A stretch of DNA of 64,000 nt. Source: FEN-1219 sp039933105 (GTDB lineage Bacteria > Pseudomonadota > Gammaproteobacteria > Steroidobacterales > Rariloculaceae). The notes beneath the pieces were generated by a model, which was given only the letters and a program-made list of their open reading frames with translations, did not search any database and was not told the origin of the DNA. The DNA lies in NCBI GenBank assembly GCA_039933105.1, contig JBDTOT010000010.1:1-64000 (forward strand), read 5' to 3'. Of this stretch, positions 46,296 through 57,377 are shown in pieces; the first letter of the stretch is position 1, and every line of letters starts with the position of its first letter. A program made the translations under genes and the position numbers.

Positions 46296-47962
46296 AGCGA
46301 CTCTTCGCTGGAGTGCCAGCGATTCGGATCTGCAAACACTATTCGGAATGCGCTGCCGCCGCCAGGGCGCGCCTGGTAACGCAGCGATGCGCCGTTACGC
46401 TCCGCGAGCTCCCGGGATATATAGAGTCCCAAGCCTGTCCCGCCAGATTGCGTGGTGTAGAACGGCTCGAAGATCTGTTCCACTTTGTCAGGCTTGATGC
46501 CAGGACCGCGGTCGGCCACATCGAGAAACGGTCGGCCGGATTGCTCGAGTACGCCGCAGGTGATTTCGACGGCGATCGCGCCGGCTGCAGCGCTCGCGTA
46601 TTTGACCGCGTTGTCGCAGAGGTTCCACAGGACCTGATGCAGATGGGTGGGATCCATCCGTACCTCGATCTCGGGCGCGCCTTCCACGACTGACACTGCC
46701 CCCTCGTAGAGCTCGAGGGTCTTGACGAACTCGCGTGTGAAGTCCTCGACCCAAGGCGTGAGCTGCAGGCGCTCCGGGCGGCTCTGGCCGCGGCGTGACA
46801 GTGCTAGCACGCTCTCGACGATCTGGCTTACGCGTCGCGCGTTCAAGCGAATGATGTCTGTAAGGCGTTGATCGTCTGTGCTGATACTCGGGGATTCCGC
46901 CAGCAGCTGCCCCGCATGGCTCATGGCGCCGAGCGGGTTGCGAATTTCATGCGCGATGCTCGCGCTCAACCGACCGAGGGCCGCGAGCTTGGCTTGCTGG
47001 ACGCGGTCCTCGATCAGCGACGTATCCTCCAGAAAAATCACCACGCCGCTGCCCCGGTCGCCGCCAAGCGGCGCGAAGTGCGGTTGAAGATTCGCGCCGT
47101 CGGGGGCGCTGAACGTCGACGACGGACGTGTCGAAGGTACGGCCTTGCGCCAGCTCAGCAGCTGTTCCGCGAGGTCCGAGGACACCGCGGCAACCGCCTG
47201 GCCCCCGACGTTGGTTCGGACACTGAGGTGCTTGCTAGCCGATTCATTGATGAGTCGAATCTGATCATCGCCGTCCACGACGACGATACTCTCGCGCAAG
47301 TGTTGAATGATGTAGTCGTTCAGTTCGACGAGATTGCGCAGGTCGAGACCGCGTTGTTCGGCGAGCGCTTCGGTCTCGACGATACGGTGTCGCAGGAGTT
47401 GCACGACGGCGGTGATTACGAAGATCACGGCGCCCAGGATGCCCGCGGGCGCGAATTGCGCGCTGGTCGTGATTCCTTGGAATTGCGCGTACGTCTGCTC
47501 GAGGAGCAGCGCGAGCGCGGTAACGGCGGCTAACAGGAACGCGCGCTCCGCCGCGACGAGCAACGCGAGTGTGCCGACAGAAACGATCAGCATGCCGCCG
47601 AGGCCGCTCGAGATACCGCCGCTCGCGTGAATCAACAGCGTCATGCCGACGAGATCGGTGCAGAACTGCACGTAGGTCTGCACGTTGGCGGTTGGATAGC
47701 GGCGTTGCAGCAGAACGAGCTCGACGCAGCCCACGGCCAGCAATCCGGCCAGCGCCTGCCAAGCGAGAGTCAAATCGCTCTCGCCTACGATCCGCGGCGA
47801 GTCCACGAGGTAGAAGACGGCGAGCAGTACAGTAGCAATTGCGAGCCGGAACAGGTTTAGGAGAATTAGAACCCGCCACGCGAAGTCTCCCGTCGCCGAA
47901 TCGGCGTTGGGCGGAGCGGAAGATTTCGGACGCTCGGCTTGGAGAGCATCGACGGCAGACAT
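46292..47962 (-). CDS. pilS: Sensor histidine kinase PilS
   Basis: PilS phosphorylates PilR; in Pseudomonas it senses pilin in the membrane. The 556 residues show about six membrane segments (30-200), a PAS-like region (about 215-325), the H-box SIAHEIRNPLG near residue 345, and an ATPase domain with N-box NLCDNAVKYA and G-boxes VADRGPGI and GGTGLGLYISREL. It is coupled to pilR, and is divergent from sucC across 117 bases, an order also seen in Xanthomonas. Confidence 0.95.
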   Translation of the reverse strand: MSAVDALQAERPKSSAPPNADSATGDFAWRVLILLNLFRLAIATVLLAVFYLVDSPRIVGESDLTLAWQALAGLLAVGCVELVLLQRRYPTANVQTYVQFCTDLVGMTLLIHASGGISSGLGGMLIVSVGTLALLVAAERAFLLAAVTALALLLEQTYAQFQGITTSAQFAPAGILGAVIFVITAVVQLLRHRIVETEALAEQRGLDLRNLVELNDYIIQHLRESIVVVDGDDQIRLINESASKHLSVRTNVGGQAVAAVSSDLAEQLLSWRKAVPSTRPSSTFSAPDGANLQPHFAPLGGDRGSGVVIFLEDTSLIEDRVQQAKLAALGRLSASIAHEIRNPLGAMSHAGQLLAESPSISTDDQRLTDIIRLNARRVSQIVESVLALSRRGQSRPERLQLTPWVEDFTREFVKTLELYEGAVSVVEGAPEIEVRMDPTHLHQVLWNLCDNAVKYASAAAGAIAVEITCGVLEQSGRPFLDVADRGPGIKPDKVEQIFEPFYTTQSGGTGLGLYISRELAERNGASLRYQARPGGGSAFRIVFADPNRWHSSEESL

Positions 47963-48079
47963 GGCGCGAATTCTACCCGATCAATGCGTTCGTCCTGGGA
48001 CGTGCCTCACACGCTTTGCGAGCCCGACGGGTTTCATGGAGAATACCGCCGCCCGCCGTTTGGCCGAGAAACCTTCCGT

Positions 48080-49245
48080 ATGAATCTTCACGAGTACCAG
48101 TCGAAGCAACTGTTCGCTGACTACGGCATTCCAGTGCCCCAAGGTCAGGTGGCCACCACGCCGGCCGAAGCCAAGGCGGCCGCGACCAAGCTTGGCGGCG
48201 CCCTGTGGGTCGTCAAAGCCCAAGTTCACGCCGGCGGGCGCGGTAAGGCCGGCGGCGTCAAGCTCGCGAAGTCGGTGGCAGAGGTCGAGCAGCTCGCGAA
48301 GGCGATGCTCGGCACGCGTCTCGTGACGCACCAGAGCGGTGCGGAGGGCCTGCCGGTCGATCATGTCTACGTAGAATCCGGCTCGAGCATCGAGCGCGAG
48401 CTGTATTTGAGCCTCGTGGTCGACCGCGCGTCCGAACGCATCGCCATCATGGCGTCCGCGGCGGGCGGCATGGACATCGAGGAAGTCGCGCACAGCACGC
48501 CCGAGAAGATTCTCACCTTGACGCTGCACCCGGCGGCCGGCATCGAGGACTACCAAACCCGCAAGCTCGGCTTCGGCCTGGGGCTCACGGGTGCTCAGCA
48601 AGGGGAACTGCGCGACATCCTTCGCAAGCTCGTGAAACTGTTTCGCGAGTGCGACGCGAGCCTCGTTGAAGTCAATCCGCTGATCGTCACGAAGGACGGC
48701 CATGTCATGCCGCTCGACGCGAAGATCACCGTCGAGGACAACGCGTTGTTCCGTCAGCCGCGGCTCGCTGCGATGCGCGACGGGGCGCAAGAGGACGAGC
48801 GCGAGCGCCGCGCGCGCGAGCACGACCTAAACTACGTCTCGCTCGACGGCAGCATCGCGTGCATGGTCAACGGGGCAGGTCTCGCGATGGCGACGATGGA
48901 CCTGATCAAGCTGCACGGCGGCGAACCCGCCAACTTCCTCGACGTCGGCGGTGGCGCTACGGCCGAGCGCGTGACGGAAGCCTTCAAGATCATCCTGACG
49001 AATAAGAACGTGCGCGCGATCCTCGTGAACATCTTCGGCGGCATCGTGCGCTGCGACACGATCGCGGAAGGCGTCATCACTGCCGTGAAGCAGGTGGGCG
49101 TTACGGTGCCCGTCGTCGTGCGACTCGAAGGCACGAACGTAGAGAAGGGCCGCGAGATGCTAGGCGCGAGCGGTCTTAAAGTGGTCGCGGCAACAGGTTT
49201 GACCGATGCGGCTTCCAAAGTGGTGACACTGGCCGGAGCCGCGGC

Positions 49246-49249
<4 letters not shown>
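48080..49249 (+). CDS. sucC: Succinyl-CoA synthetase beta subunit SucC
   Basis: SucC, with SucD, makes succinate and a nucleoside triphosphate from succinyl-CoA in the TCA cycle. The ATG at 48080 (MNLHEYQSKQLF) gives 389 residues, the standard length. An ATP-grasp domain fills the N-terminal two-thirds (GGRGKAGGVKL), with NPLIVTKDG and the C-terminal FLDVGGGATAERV and NIFGGIVRCD. It overlaps sucD by 4 bases. Confidence 0.98.
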
Positions 49250-50111
<862 letters not shown>

Positions 50112-50115
<4 letters not shown>

Positions 50116-51716
50116 AGGTCGGCCTAGCTCAGGTCAACACGCGCGTCGGTGCTATCGACGCGAACGCGAACAAGATCCTCGACTACGCCGCCCGCGCCCG
50201 CCACCTCGGGTGCGAGCTGGTGCTGTTCCCCGAGCTCACGCTGTGCGGCTATCCGCCGGAAGATTTGCTGCTACACCGCGGCTTGCGCGATCGCGTGCAT
50301 GCCGCATTCGAAACCGTTCGCAACGGCGTTGGCGGCATTACCGTGTGCTTCGGCTACCCCGAGTACGACGGCTCGTCCATCTATAACAGCGCTGCGTTGC
50401 TGCGCGACGGCCGCGTCCTTGCGAATCATCGCAAACAGGCGTTGCCAAACTACGCAGTGTTCGACGAGAAACGCTATTTCCAAGCGGGTCATGAGGCCAC
50501 GATCGCGGAGATCGGCGGCATGAAATGCGGTCTCGTAATCTGCGAGGACGCATGGGTGCCCGAGCCCGCCAAAGCCGCCGCCGCCGCGGGCGCCGACGTG
50601 ATACTGGTGATCAACGGCTCGCCGTTTCACATGCATCAGCAGCAGCTCCGCGAGGAGGTGTTGGCGGCCCGTGCGCGCGAAACCCAGCTGCCGCTGCTCT
50701 ACGTAAACATGGTCGGCGGCCAGGACGAGCTCGTATTCGACGGCGGTTCCGTTGCCGTCGATGCGACCGGCGAAGTGCGCTTCCGCGCGCCGCAGTTCGA
50801 GGAAGGGCTGCACGTCGTGGAGCTCGACCTCGCTGGAGGCAAGGCCGCCCTGAAGCCAACCACTCCGGCACCGGAGTTACAGCTCGTTGAGCGCGTATAT
50901 CGCGCGCTAGTGCTCGGTACACGCGACTATGTCGAAAAGAACGGGTTCGGCGGGGCTGTGCTCGGGTTATCGGGCGGCGTCGACTCGGCGCTGACGCTCG
51001 CGATCGCCGTCGATGCATTGGGCGCCGCGCGTGTACACGCCGTCATGATGCCTTCGCGCTACACATCGCAGATGAGCCTCGAGGATGCGGCCGCCGAGGC
51101 GCGCAATCTCGGCGTGCGCTACGACACGCTGTCGATCGAGCCGATGTTCGACGCCACGCTAGGCGTGTTGCGCGACCTGTTCAAGGGACTTCCCCCCGAT
51201 GCCGCTGAGGAGAACATCCAGGCACGTTGTCGTGGCGTGCTGCTGATGGCCATCTCGAACAAGCAGGGCAAGATGCTTCTGACCACCGGAAATAAGAGCG
51301 AGATGGCTGTGGGCTACGCCACGCTGTATGGCGATATGGCCGGCGGGTTCGCGCCACTCAAGGATTGCACGAAAGTGCTCGTGTACCAGCTCGCGCGCTA
51401 TCGCAACGGCCTGGGCTCGGTGATTCCCGACCGCGTGCTCACGCGGCCGCCCACGGCCGAGCTGCGCTACGACCAGAAAGACAGCGATTCGCTGCCGCCA
51501 TACGAAGTGCTGGACCCCATTCTCGAAGCGTTCATCGAGAAGGATTACTCGGTAGAGCAGATCACGGCGCTCGGCTTCGATCGAGCAACGGTGGTGCGCG
51601 TGTTACAGATGGTGAAGCGCGCGGAGTACAAGCGGCGGCAGGCACCGCCTGGGGTCCGCGTGAGCAGCCGGGCTTTCGGTCGCGACTGGCGTTACCCGAT
51701 CACGTCCGGATACTGA
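50112..51716 (+). CDS. nadE: Glutamine-dependent NAD+ synthetase NadE
   Basis: NadE amidates deamido-NAD, taking ammonia from glutamine. The GTG at 50112 gives 534 residues. The N-terminal nitrilase-like glutaminase domain (1-260) has the Glu-Lys-Cys triad in FPELTLCGYP, NHRKQALPNY and CGLVICEDAW. The C-terminal synthetase has the pyrophosphate loop GLSGGVDSALTLA and NKSEMAVGYATLYGD. It shares a probable transcript with sucCD and ends near the convergent bamD. Confidence 0.97.
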
Positions 51717-51728
51717 CGCACGGCCGAA

Positions 51729-52487
51729 TCAGAGCTTTGCGGTTGCGGCCTCTTCGCCGTAGGTCTCGCGCAGCACGCGGCGCGCATCCGCCGCCAGGTC
51801 TTGCATGCCGAGCTGTTCATACGCTGTCACGAGAATTTGCAGCGTGTCCCGAAGCTCTGGCGCTTCCGGGTAGTGCTCGAGCGCGTACTTCGCGCGATTG
51901 ATCGCCGCCACATAGGCGCTGCGCTTCACGTAGTACCTCGCGACGTAGTTCTCGTACGCGGCGAGCCGATTCCGCAAGAACGTCATGCGTTGACGCGCAT
52001 CCGGCACGTATTCGCTGTTCGGGAAACGACGAATCAGCTCTTGAAAGATACCGAAGGACTGCAGCGTGTCCTTGGGTGGCCGCATCGAGAGGTCCACCTT
52101 GAACAGCCGCTCGAGGATATTCGGCTCCTTCTCGAACAGGATCCGGCCGCGCATGTACAGGCAGTAGTCGATGCGCTCGTGCGTCGGGTTTTCTTTCTCG
52201 AACTGCTGGGCTGCGTCGATAGCCTGTTCGGGCTGCTGGCTCCGGAAAAAGAGATAAATGAGGTCGAGCTGTGCCTGCCGGGCCTCGGGGCTGAACGGAA
52301 AGCGCGACTCGAGCCCTTTGTAGTACTGAATGGCGCCGGCGTAGTTCGACGCATTCATGGCCGTGTAGCCCTTCTCGTACATGACCGCGGGGCCACCCGC
52401 ATCCTCGACCGTTTTATTACGGTGGCACGCGGCGACAGCGGTCAAGGCGAGGCTGAGCAGCAGAAGTTTGCAGGTGGTTCGAAGCAC
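51729..52487 (-). CDS. bamD: Outer membrane protein assembly factor BamD
   Basis: BamD is the essential lipoprotein of the BAM complex that inserts outer-membrane barrels. I use the GTG at 52487, giving 252 residues with a lipoprotein signal ending at lipobox AVAAC. Five TPR-like repeats follow, including KGYTAMNASNYAGAIQYY and RFPNSEYVPDARQRM. It is divergent from rluD, as in E. coli, across about 110 bases. Confidence 0.95.
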   Translation of the reverse strand: MLRTTCKLLLLSLALTAVAACHRNKTVEDAGGPAVMYEKGYTAMNASNYAGAIQYYKGLESRFPFSPEARQAQLDLIYLFFRSQQPEQAIDAAQQFEKENPTHERIDYCLYMRGRILFEKEPNILERLFKVDLSMRPPKDTLQSFGIFQELIRRFPNSEYVPDARQRMTFLRNRLAAYENYVARYYVKRSAYVAAINRAKYALEHYPEAPELRDTLQILVTAYEQLGMQDLAADARRVLRETYGEEAATAKL

Positions 52488-52596
52488 GTGGTCTGTCCGG
52501 ATGACGCGGGCGGGGGCGATAATCGCTGTTTGGTCAAGTTGGCTCTTGGATGTCGAAGTATAGCCGAAAGTTTCCCGCCGCCCGGATGGGTGGCGT

Positions 52597-53553
52597 GTGA
52601 GCCGCATTCAACGCCGGCTCACGGTACCCGACGAGCTCGGTGGCAAGCGGCTCGACCAGGCTGCGGCCCAGTTGCTGCCGGAGTTCTCGCGCAGTCGGCT
52701 GAAGAGCTGGATCGACGCCGGGCATCTCACCGTCGGCGGCCAGGGCGCCAAGCCCCGGGCGCTATTGAAGGGCGGCGAGGAGCTGGTGCTCGATACGCAG
52801 CTCGAAGCGGCCGTGCCCGTGGCGCCCGAGGCCATTCCAGTCAAAGTGGTGACTGCCGATGCGGCGCTGCTCGTGATCGACAAGCCGGTTGGCCTGGTCG
52901 TGCATCCGGGCGCCGGTAACCGTTCCGGCACGTTGCAGAACGCCCTGCTGAATCTGCACCCCGAACTCGCGGAACTACCGCGCGCAGGCCTCGTGCACCG
53001 GCTCGACAAAGACACGAGCGGGTTGTTGCTCGTCGCGCGCACGCTCGAGAGCCAGACGGCGCTCTCGGCGGCCCTCGAGCGGCGCGAGATCAAACGTACG
53101 TATCGTGCGATTTGTCAGGGCGTGCTGACGGGCGGTGGCACGGTGGACGCGCCGATCGGCCGCCATCGCCGCGAGCGCACGAAGATGGCCGTCGTCGAGG
53201 GCGGGCGCCCCGCACGCACGCACTATCGTGTGCTCGAGCGGTTTCGCGCGCATACCTACGTCGAGGTCGAGCTCGAGACGGGCCGCACGCATCAGATTCG
53301 CGTGCACATGGCGCACATCCGGGCGCCGTTGCTTGGCGATCCCGTGTACGGCGGGCGTCCACGCTTGCCGCCGGCGCCGAGCGATGAGCTGAAAGCGGCG
53401 CTGCAGAGCTTCCGACGGCAGGCGCTGCACGCGACCCGGCTTGCGTTCGCGCATCCCTCTACCGGCGTGGCGCTCGCGTTCGAGAGCTCGCTGCCGCCGG
53501 ATCTCGAAACACTGCTCGCGCTGCTGCGTGCGGATGTGGCTGCGACGCGATGA
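52597..53553 (+). CDS. rluD: 23S rRNA pseudouridine1911/1915/1917 synthase RluD
   Basis: RluD makes pseudouridines in helix 69 of 23S rRNA. The 318 residues include an N-terminal S4 RNA-binding domain (about 15-75, KRLDQAAAQLLPEFSRSRLK) and the catalytic domain with HRLDKDTSGLLLVA, holding the catalytic Asp. The last stretch HATRLAFAHPSTG is typical. It starts at a GTG and overlaps pgeF by 4 bases; the context bamD/rluD/pgeF/clpB separates it from RluC. Confidence 0.95.
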   Translation: MSRIQRRLTVPDELGGKRLDQAAAQLLPEFSRSRLKSWIDAGHLTVGGQGAKPRALLKGGEELVLDTQLEAAVPVAPEAIPVKVVTADAALLVIDKPVGLVVHPGAGNRSGTLQNALLNLHPELAELPRAGLVHRLDKDTSGLLLVARTLESQTALSAALERREIKRTYRAICQGVLTGGGTVDAPIGRHRRERTKMAVVEGGRPARTHYRVLERFRAHTYVEVELETGRTHQIRVHMAHIRAPLLGDPVYGGRPRLPPAPSDELKAALQSFRRQALHATRLAFAHPSTGVALAFESSLPPDLETLLALLRADVAATR

Positions 53554-54290
53554 GCGCGGCCCCTCTCGGTTTCGCTCCCGACTGGCCGGCGCCTTCCGGC
53601 GTGCGCGCCTGGGTCACCGAGCGCGGCCCGGGCGCAAGTGGCTACAGTGCCCTGAATCTCGCCACGCACGTGGGCGACGACCCGGCTGTGGTTGCAGCGA
53701 ACCGCGTGTGGTTGCGCGGCGCGCTCGCGCTACCCGGCGAGCCAGCGTGGCTCGATCAAGTGCACGGCGCGCGCGTTCTGGATCTCGATAGCGAGGCTAT
53801 TTTGGCTGCCGATGGCGCGGTCACCGCGCGCGTGGGCGTCGTCTGTGCCGTACTGACGGCGGATTGTCTACCGGTGTTGCTCTGCGACAGGGCGGGCCGG
53901 CGCATCGGCGTGGCACACGCCGGCTGGCGCGGACTGCTTGACGGCGTCCTGCCCGCTACGGTTCATGCCCTTGGGGTGTCGCCCGATCGGCTCCTGGCAT
54001 GGCTCGGGCCCGCGATCGGTCCGGCCGCGTACGAGGTCGGCGCCGACGTTCGGGACGCGTTTGTGGCCACCGAGCCAAAGGCCGCGGCGCATTTCACGCC
54101 GAACGCGCGCGCCCGCTGGCAGGCCGATCTGTACGGCATTGCGCGTGACAGCCTGAGGACATCTGGGGTCACGGCCGTCTACGGCGGGGGATTCTGCACG
54201 TTTCGCGAGTCGAGCCGGTTCTTCTCGCATCGGCGCGAAGCCCCGTGCGGCCGCATGGCCACGCTAATCTGGCGGGAGCACAGCGCGTAG
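53550..54290 (+). CDS. pgeF: Peptidoglycan editing factor PgeF / YfiH (LACC1 family)
   Basis: Members of this family were once called polyphenol oxidases; they have purine nucleoside enzyme activity and in E. coli correct misloaded UDP-MurNAc. The 246 residues carry the metal-site motifs LTADCLPVLLCD and VAHAGWRGLLDGVL, and the end FCTFRESSRFFSHRR. It overlaps rluD by 4 bases and precedes clpB, the same order as in E. coli. Confidence 0.94.
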   Translation: MSAAPLGFAPDWPAPSGVRAWVTERGPGASGYSALNLATHVGDDPAVVAANRVWLRGALALPGEPAWLDQVHGARVLDLDSEAILAADGAVTARVGVVCAVLTADCLPVLLCDRAGRRIGVAHAGWRGLLDGVLPATVHALGVSPDRLLAWLGPAIGPAAYEVGADVRDAFVATEPKAAAHFTPNARARWQADLYGIARDSLRTSGVTAVYGGGFCTFRESSRFFSHRREAPCGRMATLIWREHSA

Positions 54291-54318
54291 CCCTGCGTCG
54301 ATAATTACCGGCATGGCG

Positions 54319-54347
54319 GTTGAGATCTCGCCGAGCTAGCCTCATGT
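54319..54347 (+). promoter_or_regulatory. Candidate heat-shock (sigma-32) promoter of clpB
   Basis: GTTGAGA (54319-54325), a 14-base spacer and CCTCATGT (54340-54347) resemble the sigma-32 consensus CTTGAAA-N(13-15)-CCCCATNT. The site is 34 bases ahead of the clpB start. clpB is a classical sigma-32 gene, which supports the reading, though the match is imperfect. Confidence 0.6.
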
Positions 54348-54380
54348 CCGGTCGAGCCAATCAATCAGGATCGTATTGCC

Positions 54381-56975
54381 ATGCGCATGGACAAACTGAC
54401 CACGCACTTCACGCAGGCGCTTCAGGATGCGCAGTCGTTGGCCGTGGGCCGGGATCACCAGTTCATCGAACCCGTGCACTTGATGGCGGCGTTGCTCGAG
54501 CAGCAAGGCGGCACCGTCCGCGGGCTGCTCACGAAAGCCGGCGTGAACATGAACCTGCTGCGTTCGCAGCTCGGCGAGGCGATCGATCGTCTGCCCAGCG
54601 TGGAAGGCGCCCCGGGCGACGTGCACATTGGCAACGAGCTCAGCAAGCTCCTGAACGTGACCGACAAACTTGCGCAAGAGCGCGACGACAATTACATCTC
54701 GAGCGAGCTGTTCGTGCTCGCGGCCGTGCAGTCGAAGACGGATCTTTCCCGCATTCTCGATAAAGCGGGCGCGGTCAAAGGCGCGATCGCGAAAGCCATC
54801 GACGAGATTCGCGGCGGCAGCAAGGTCGACGACCAAAACGCCGAGGAAAAGCGTCAGGCGCTCGAGAAATACACGATCGACCTCACCGCGCGCGCCGAGC
54901 AGGAAAAGCTCGACCCCGTGATCGGCCGCGACGACGAGATTCGCCGCACGATCCAGGTGCTGCAACGGCGCACCAAGAACAACCCCGTGCTGATCGGCGA
55001 GCCCGGAGTCGGCAAGACCGCCATCGTTGAGGGTCTCGCGCAGCGCATCGTCAACGGCCAAGTGCCGGAGGGCTTGAAGAACAAGCGCGTGCTCTCGCTC
55101 GACATGGGCGCGTTGATCGCCGGCGCAAAGTTTCGCGGTGACTTCGAGGAACGTCTGAAGGCGGTATTGAACGATCTCGCGAAGCAGGAAGGCCAGGTCA
55201 TCCTGTTCATCGACGAGCTGCATACGATGGTCGGCGCCGGCAAGGCCGAGGGATCGATGGACGCCGGCAACATGCTGAAGCCCGCGCTCGCTCGCGGCGA
55301 GCTGCATTGCGTGGGCGCCACGACACTCGACGAGTATCGAAAATACGTGGAGAAGGACGCGGCGCTGGAGCGGCGGTTCCAGAAAGTGCTCGTGGACGAG
55401 CCATCGGTGGAAGATACGATCGCGATCCTGCGCGGCCTCAAAGACAAGTACGCGCTGCATCACAAAGTCGAGATCACCGATCCCGCGATCGTAGCCGCGG
55501 CGACGCTGTCGCACCGCTACATCAGCGACCGGCAGTTGCCTGACAAAGCGATCGACCTGATCGACGAGGCCGCGTCGCGTATTCGCATGGAGATGGACAG
55601 CAAGCCCGAGGAGATGGACCGGCTCGAGCGCCGCTTGATCCAGCTCAAGATCGAGCGCGAAGCGCTGAAGAAGGAACGCGACGAAGCCTCGAAACGCCGG
55701 CTGTCCGATCTCGAAGAGCAGATCGACAAGCTCGGAGGCGAGTACGCCGATCTCGAAGAGGTGTGGAAGGCCGAGAAGGCCGCCGTACAGGGCGAAGTGC
55801 ACATCAAGGAAGAGCTCGAGCGAGCGCGTTCCGATATCGAGAAAGCCCGGCGCGCTTCCGATCTCGGCCGCATGGCCGAGCTGCAGTACGGCAAGATTCC
55901 CGAGCTCGAGCGCCAGCTCGCGCAAGCCGTGAATGCAGATCGCGACCTGCCGAAGTTGTCGCGGAACAAAGTGACCGAAGAGGAAGTCGCGGAGGTCGTT
56001 TCGAAGTGGACCGGCATACCCGTGTCGAAGATGCTCGAGGGCGAGAAGGAAAAGTTGCTCAAGATGGAGCAGTTCCTGGAGCAACGCGTGGTTGGGCAGC
56101 ATGAAGCGCTGGAGATCGTGTCGAACGCGGTCCGCCGCGCGCGCGCGGGCCTCGCTGACCCGAATCGACCGAACGGGTCATTCCTGTTTCTGGGTCCGAC
56201 GGGCGTAGGCAAGACCGAGCTCACGAAAGCCCTCGCGAGCTTCCTGTTCGATACCGAAGAAGCCTTGATCCGCATCGACATGTCGGAGTTCATGGAGAAG
56301 CACTCGGTCGCGCGGCTGATCGGCGCGCCACCGGGCTACGTCGGCTACGAGGAAGGCGGCTACCTGACCGAAGCCGTGCGGCGTAAGCCGTACTCCGTGG
56401 TGCTGCTCGACGAAGTCGAGAAGGCGCATCCGGACGTGTTCAATGTGCTACTGCAGGTGCTCGACGACGGTCGGCTCACGGACGGCCAGGGCCGCACCGT
56501 GGACTTCCGCAACACGGTGATCGTCATGACCTCGAACCTGGGCAGCGAGCGAATCCAGGAGCTCGCTGGCGCTGCGAACTACGTGCGCATGAAAGCCGAG
56601 GTCATGGAGATCGTGGCGCAGCACTTCCGGCCCGAGTTCATCAACCGCATCGACGACGTCGTCGTGTTTCATCCGCTCGAGGCGGAGCACATCCGCAAGA
56701 TCGTCGACATCCAGCTCGGCTATCTCCTGAAGCGGCTCGCCGAACGCGAGATCGGGCTCGTGCTCGATCCCGGTGCGCGCGACCGTCTCGCGCAGGCGGG
56801 GTTCGATCCCGTGTACGGCGCTCGGCCACTCAAGCGCGCGATCCAGCAGCAATTGGAGAATCCGCTCGCACAGCGTATTCTGCGCGGCGACTTCGGCCCC
56901 GGCGATACGATTCGCGTCACGGCCGAAGGCGACGGCTTGGGCTTCATCAAAGGTGTGAAGGAGCGAGCCGCCTAA
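54381..56975 (+). CDS. clpB: ATP-dependent chaperone disaggregase ClpB
   Basis: ClpB rescues aggregated proteins with DnaK. The 864 residues follow the full layout: N-domain (about 1-145), first AAA+ (GEPGVGKTAIVEG near 205), the M-domain coiled coil (about 410-525, Glu/Lys/Arg rich), and the second AAA+ (GPTGVGKTELTKAL near 605). GAPPGYVGYEEGG is the pore-loop region of the second ring. A candidate heat-shock promoter lies upstream. Confidence 0.98.
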   Translation: MRMDKLTTHFTQALQDAQSLAVGRDHQFIEPVHLMAALLEQQGGTVRGLLTKAGVNMNLLRSQLGEAIDRLPSVEGAPGDVHIGNELSKLLNVTDKLAQERDDNYISSELFVLAAVQSKTDLSRILDKAGAVKGAIAKAIDEIRGGSKVDDQNAEEKRQALEKYTIDLTARAEQEKLDPVIGRDDEIRRTIQVLQRRTKNNPVLIGEPGVGKTAIVEGLAQRIVNGQVPEGLKNKRVLSLDMGALIAGAKFRGDFEERLKAVLNDLAKQEGQVILFIDELHTMVGAGKAEGSMDAGNMLKPALARGELHCVGATTLDEYRKYVEKDAALERRFQKVLVDEPSVEDTIAILRGLKDKYALHHKVEITDPAIVAAATLSHRYISDRQLPDKAIDLIDEAASRIRMEMDSKPEEMDRLERRLIQLKIEREALKKERDEASKRRLSDLEEQIDKLGGEYADLEEVWKAEKAAVQGEVHIKEELERARSDIEKARRASDLGRMAELQYGKIPELERQLAQAVNADRDLPKLSRNKVTEEEVAEVVSKWTGIPVSKMLEGEKEKLLKMEQFLEQRVVGQHEALEIVSNAVRRARAGLADPNRPNGSFLFLGPTGVGKTELTKALASFLFDTEEALIRIDMSEFMEKHSVARLIGAPPGYVGYEEGGYLTEAVRRKPYSVVLLDEVEKAHPDVFNVLLQVLDDGRLTDGQGRTVDFRNTVIVMTSNLGSERIQELAGAANYVRMKAEVMEIVAQHFRPEFINRIDDVVVFHPLEAEHIRKIVDIQLGYLLKRLAEREIGLVLDPGARDRLAQAGFDPVYGARPLKRAIQQQLENPLAQRILRGDFGPGDTIRVTAEGDGLGFIKGVKERAA

Positions 56976-56990
56976 CGCGAGAGAGAAGCT

Positions 56991-57377
56991 ATGCCGATCT
57001 ACGAATACCAGTGCGCCGCGTGCGGCCACCAGCTCGACGCGCTGCAGAAGATGAGCGACGCGCCGTTGCGAAAATGCCCCGAGTGCGGCAAGTCGCGGTT
57101 GCGCCGGCTGGTATCTGCGCCGCAGTTCCGCTTGAAGGGCAGCGGCTGGTACGAGACCGATTTCAAGGGCGATAAGGACAAGAAGCGGAACCTCGTCGAG
57201 AAGGCCGAATCTTCCGAGCCCGTGAAAAGCGAAGAGAAGAAAGAGGCCGCGGCCGTTACCGCTACGGCGGACAAGCCCGACAAGCCGAAGAACCCGGACA
57301 GCAAAGTGAAGCCGCAGACAGCTAAGCGCGCTGCACCCAAGCGCAAACCGAAAGCATCCAAGTCCGCGAGAGCGTGA
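56991..57377 (+). CDS. FmdB family zinc-ribbon protein
   Basis: The 128-residue protein starts with the FmdB zinc ribbon (MPIYEYQCAACGHQLDALQK then CPECGKSRLRRLVS), with two CxxC pairs. The rest (about 65-128) is a low-complexity Lys/Ala/Pro tail. The role of this family in proteobacteria is not firmly known; regulatory or chaperone-type functions have been proposed. It lies 15 bases after clpB and overlaps the next gene by 4 bases, ahead of aspS, a placement common in gammaproteobacteria. Confidence 0.9.
   Translation: MPIYEYQCAACGHQLDALQKMSDAPLRKCPECGKSRLRRLVSAPQFRLKGSGWYETDFKGDKDKKRNLVEKAESSEPVKSEEKKEAAAVTATADKPDKPKNPDSKVKPQTAKRAAPKRKPKASKSARA

Noticed and set aside
54342..56102. A 586-codon open frame antisense to clpB
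   Set aside because: It mirrors the codon pattern of clpB; the product is Leu/Arg-rich with no domain signature.
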